Positions 63,211-64,000 of a stretch of 64,000 bases of DNA are shown piece by piece (positions within the stretch are counted from its first letter, which is position 1; the number at the start of each line of letters is the position of its first letter). The stretch covers positions 124,001 to 188,000 of the forward strand of contig NZ_BOMV01000059.1 of NCBI RefSeq assembly GCF_016862375.1, given 5' to 3'. The notes below the pieces were generated by a model. It had not been told where the DNA came from, did not search any database, and saw nothing but the letters and a program-made list of their open reading frames with translations. The stretch comes from Paractinoplanes rishiriensis (GTDB lineage Bacteria > Actinomycetota > Actinomycetes > Mycobacteriales > Micromonosporaceae). The position numbers were made by a program, and so were the translations under genes.

Positions 63211-64000
63211 CCGGGATCTCCGTTGACCAGGCCCAGCCGGACCAACTCGGTGAGCGGCTCGACCACGTTGGCCGCGCCGAAGCCGACGAACTGCGGCCGG
63301 TCGCCGTCGCGCCGGGCCCGGCACGGTTCGACCAGCGGCAGTGGGTGGGTGGCGGCCAGCACCTCGGCGACCTCGGCCACCTCGGCGCCGTCCGCGGCCT
63401 CGATCGCGGCGGCCAGCACATTGAGGAAGCCGTGGTGGGTGAAGCCGGTCTCCGGGTCGGTGTGCCGGATCGCGTGCCGCAGGCCGGCCGCCAGCCGGAA
63501 CGGCAGTTTGCGGTCGCGGCAGGCGCAGAGCACCGCGGCCAGTTCGACCGGGGTCGGGAAAAGTTCGGCGGCGAGCCCGCCCACCCGGAACTTGGGGGCG
63601 AGGCGCAGCCCCTCGGCGCGGCACTCGGCGACCGTGTCCAGGGCGGCCAGCAGTCCCCAGCTCAGCGGGATCTCGGCGTACACCTCAAGGTCTCTGTCCT
63701 GCTCGGCCAGTGAACGCAACTCGGCGAGTCCGGGCTGCGGGTCCTCGCCGCGGCGGGCCACCGGCACCTCGACGTGACCGACCAGAGCGCCGGCCGACCG
63801 CAGCTTTTCCACGGCGACCGGGACGGCACCCACCGCGACGTCGCCGACCAGCGCAACCGGCAGCCGCTGCCCGGACAGATCGACATTGATCACCGAGCCG
63901 GGCACCAGCAGCGGGCCGAGCAGGGTGGCGAACCACGAGGCGCGATGTTCACCGTGCTTGACCACGGCGTCGGGCAGGCTGATGAAGCTGGGGGGCAACA
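63207..64000 (-). CDS. partial gene of unknown function upstream of fahA
   Basis: At least 263 residues; the reading frame stays open to the window edge, and the first in-window start would be a TTG at 63998, so the 5' end may be missing. The sequence is an alpha/beta protein with VYAEIPLSWGLLAALDTVAECRAEG followed by LPFRLAAGLRHAIRH and FTHHGFLNVLAAA, which looks like a TIM-barrel-like fold with conserved His residues; I do not recognise the family. The stop overlaps the fahA start (GTGA), so it is cotranslated and probably belongs to the tyrosine catabolic operon. Confidence 0.75.
   Translation of the reverse strand, partial: LPPSFISLPDAVVKHGEHRASWFATLLGPLLVPGSVINVDLSGQRLPVALVGDVAVGAVPVAVEKLRSAGALVGHVEVPVARRGEDPQPGLAELRSLAEQDRDLEVYAEIPLSWGLLAALDTVAECRAEGLRLAPKFRVGGLAAELFPTPVELAAVLCACRDRKLPFRLAAGLRHAIRHTDPETGFTHHGFLNVLAAAIEAADGAEVAEVAEVLAATHPLPLVEPCRARRDGDRPQFVGFGAANVVEPLTELVRLGLVNGDPG

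Overview
This is a very GC-rich window with strong third-position G/C bias, many GTG/TTG starts and dense 1-4 base ATGA/GTGA gene overlaps. Its markers are actinobacterial: a stand-alone groEL with tandem CIRCE operators, SARP/AfsR-type regulators, DUF3263, DUF4031 and DUF4032 proteins, an MsiK-like sugar ATPase, a Cdc48-like AAA ATPase and class I fumarase. A filamentous actinomycete of the Micromonosporaceae type (Actinoplanes or a relative) fits best; this is inferred from gene content and style, not from a database search.

Layout. 0-9 kb: 3' part of an HD phosphohydrolase, a DUF4031-glpD pair, a double GNAT enzyme and a 1677-residue LPXTG surface protein with a DUF11 domain and about eleven cadherin-like repeats. 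9-15.7 kb: groEL with two CIRCE boxes, a membrane protein, two GNAT genes flanking a small HExxH protein, and threonine synthase behind a SAM-I (S-box) riboswitch whose P1 helix runs into the ribosome binding site. 15.7-24.1 kb: an ABC exporter whose ATPase is fused to a membrane-anchored alpha/beta hydrolase, a Cdc48-like double AAA ATPase, a DUF3263 protein and a second ABC exporter. 24.1-28 kb: a GlcNAc catabolic operon (SIS-domain protein, ROK kinase, nagA) divergent from a DeoR repressor. 28-34.8 kb: PAP2 protein, secreted trypsin-like protease, DUF4032 kinase-like protein, RCK-2TM-RCK channel-like protein, secreted Pro/Ala-rich protein, GNAT. 34.8-41.6 kb: a transmembrane Hsp70-like/PQQ-propeller protein, the MsiK-like ATPase, tRNA-Thr(UGU), a streptogrisin-type protease and a secreted beta-propeller. 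41.6-55.4 kb: rlmB, cysS, fumC and two tandem AfsR-like regulators all on the minus strand, then a small lipoprotein, class I fumarase and a membrane-anchored beta-propeller. 55.5-64 kb: Lrp regulator, two RDD membrane proteins, an aromatic/histidinol-phosphate aminotransferase, an MFS exporter with a divergent ROK regulator, a 19-bp tandem repeat array, an SRPBCC protein, fumarylacetoacetase and a partial unknown gene.

How genes work together. The NagA, ROK kinase and SIS protein together could turn GlcNAc into fructose-6-phosphate. MsiK-like ATPases usually energise several sugar importers in trans. Threonine synthase under SAM control partitions homoserine phosphate between threonine and methionine. 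The Lrp regulator, aminotransferase and fumarylacetoacetase may be parts of tyrosine turnover. The window looks like chromosomal core with lineage-specific insertions; I see no insertion sequence, prophage, CRISPR array or secondary-metabolite cluster. The most unusual items are the Hsp70-TM-propeller protein, the hydrolase-ABC fusion, the RCK-2TM-RCK protein with a degenerate filter, the tandem SARP regulators overlapping fumC, and several perfect inverted repeats placed on start codons or promoters.
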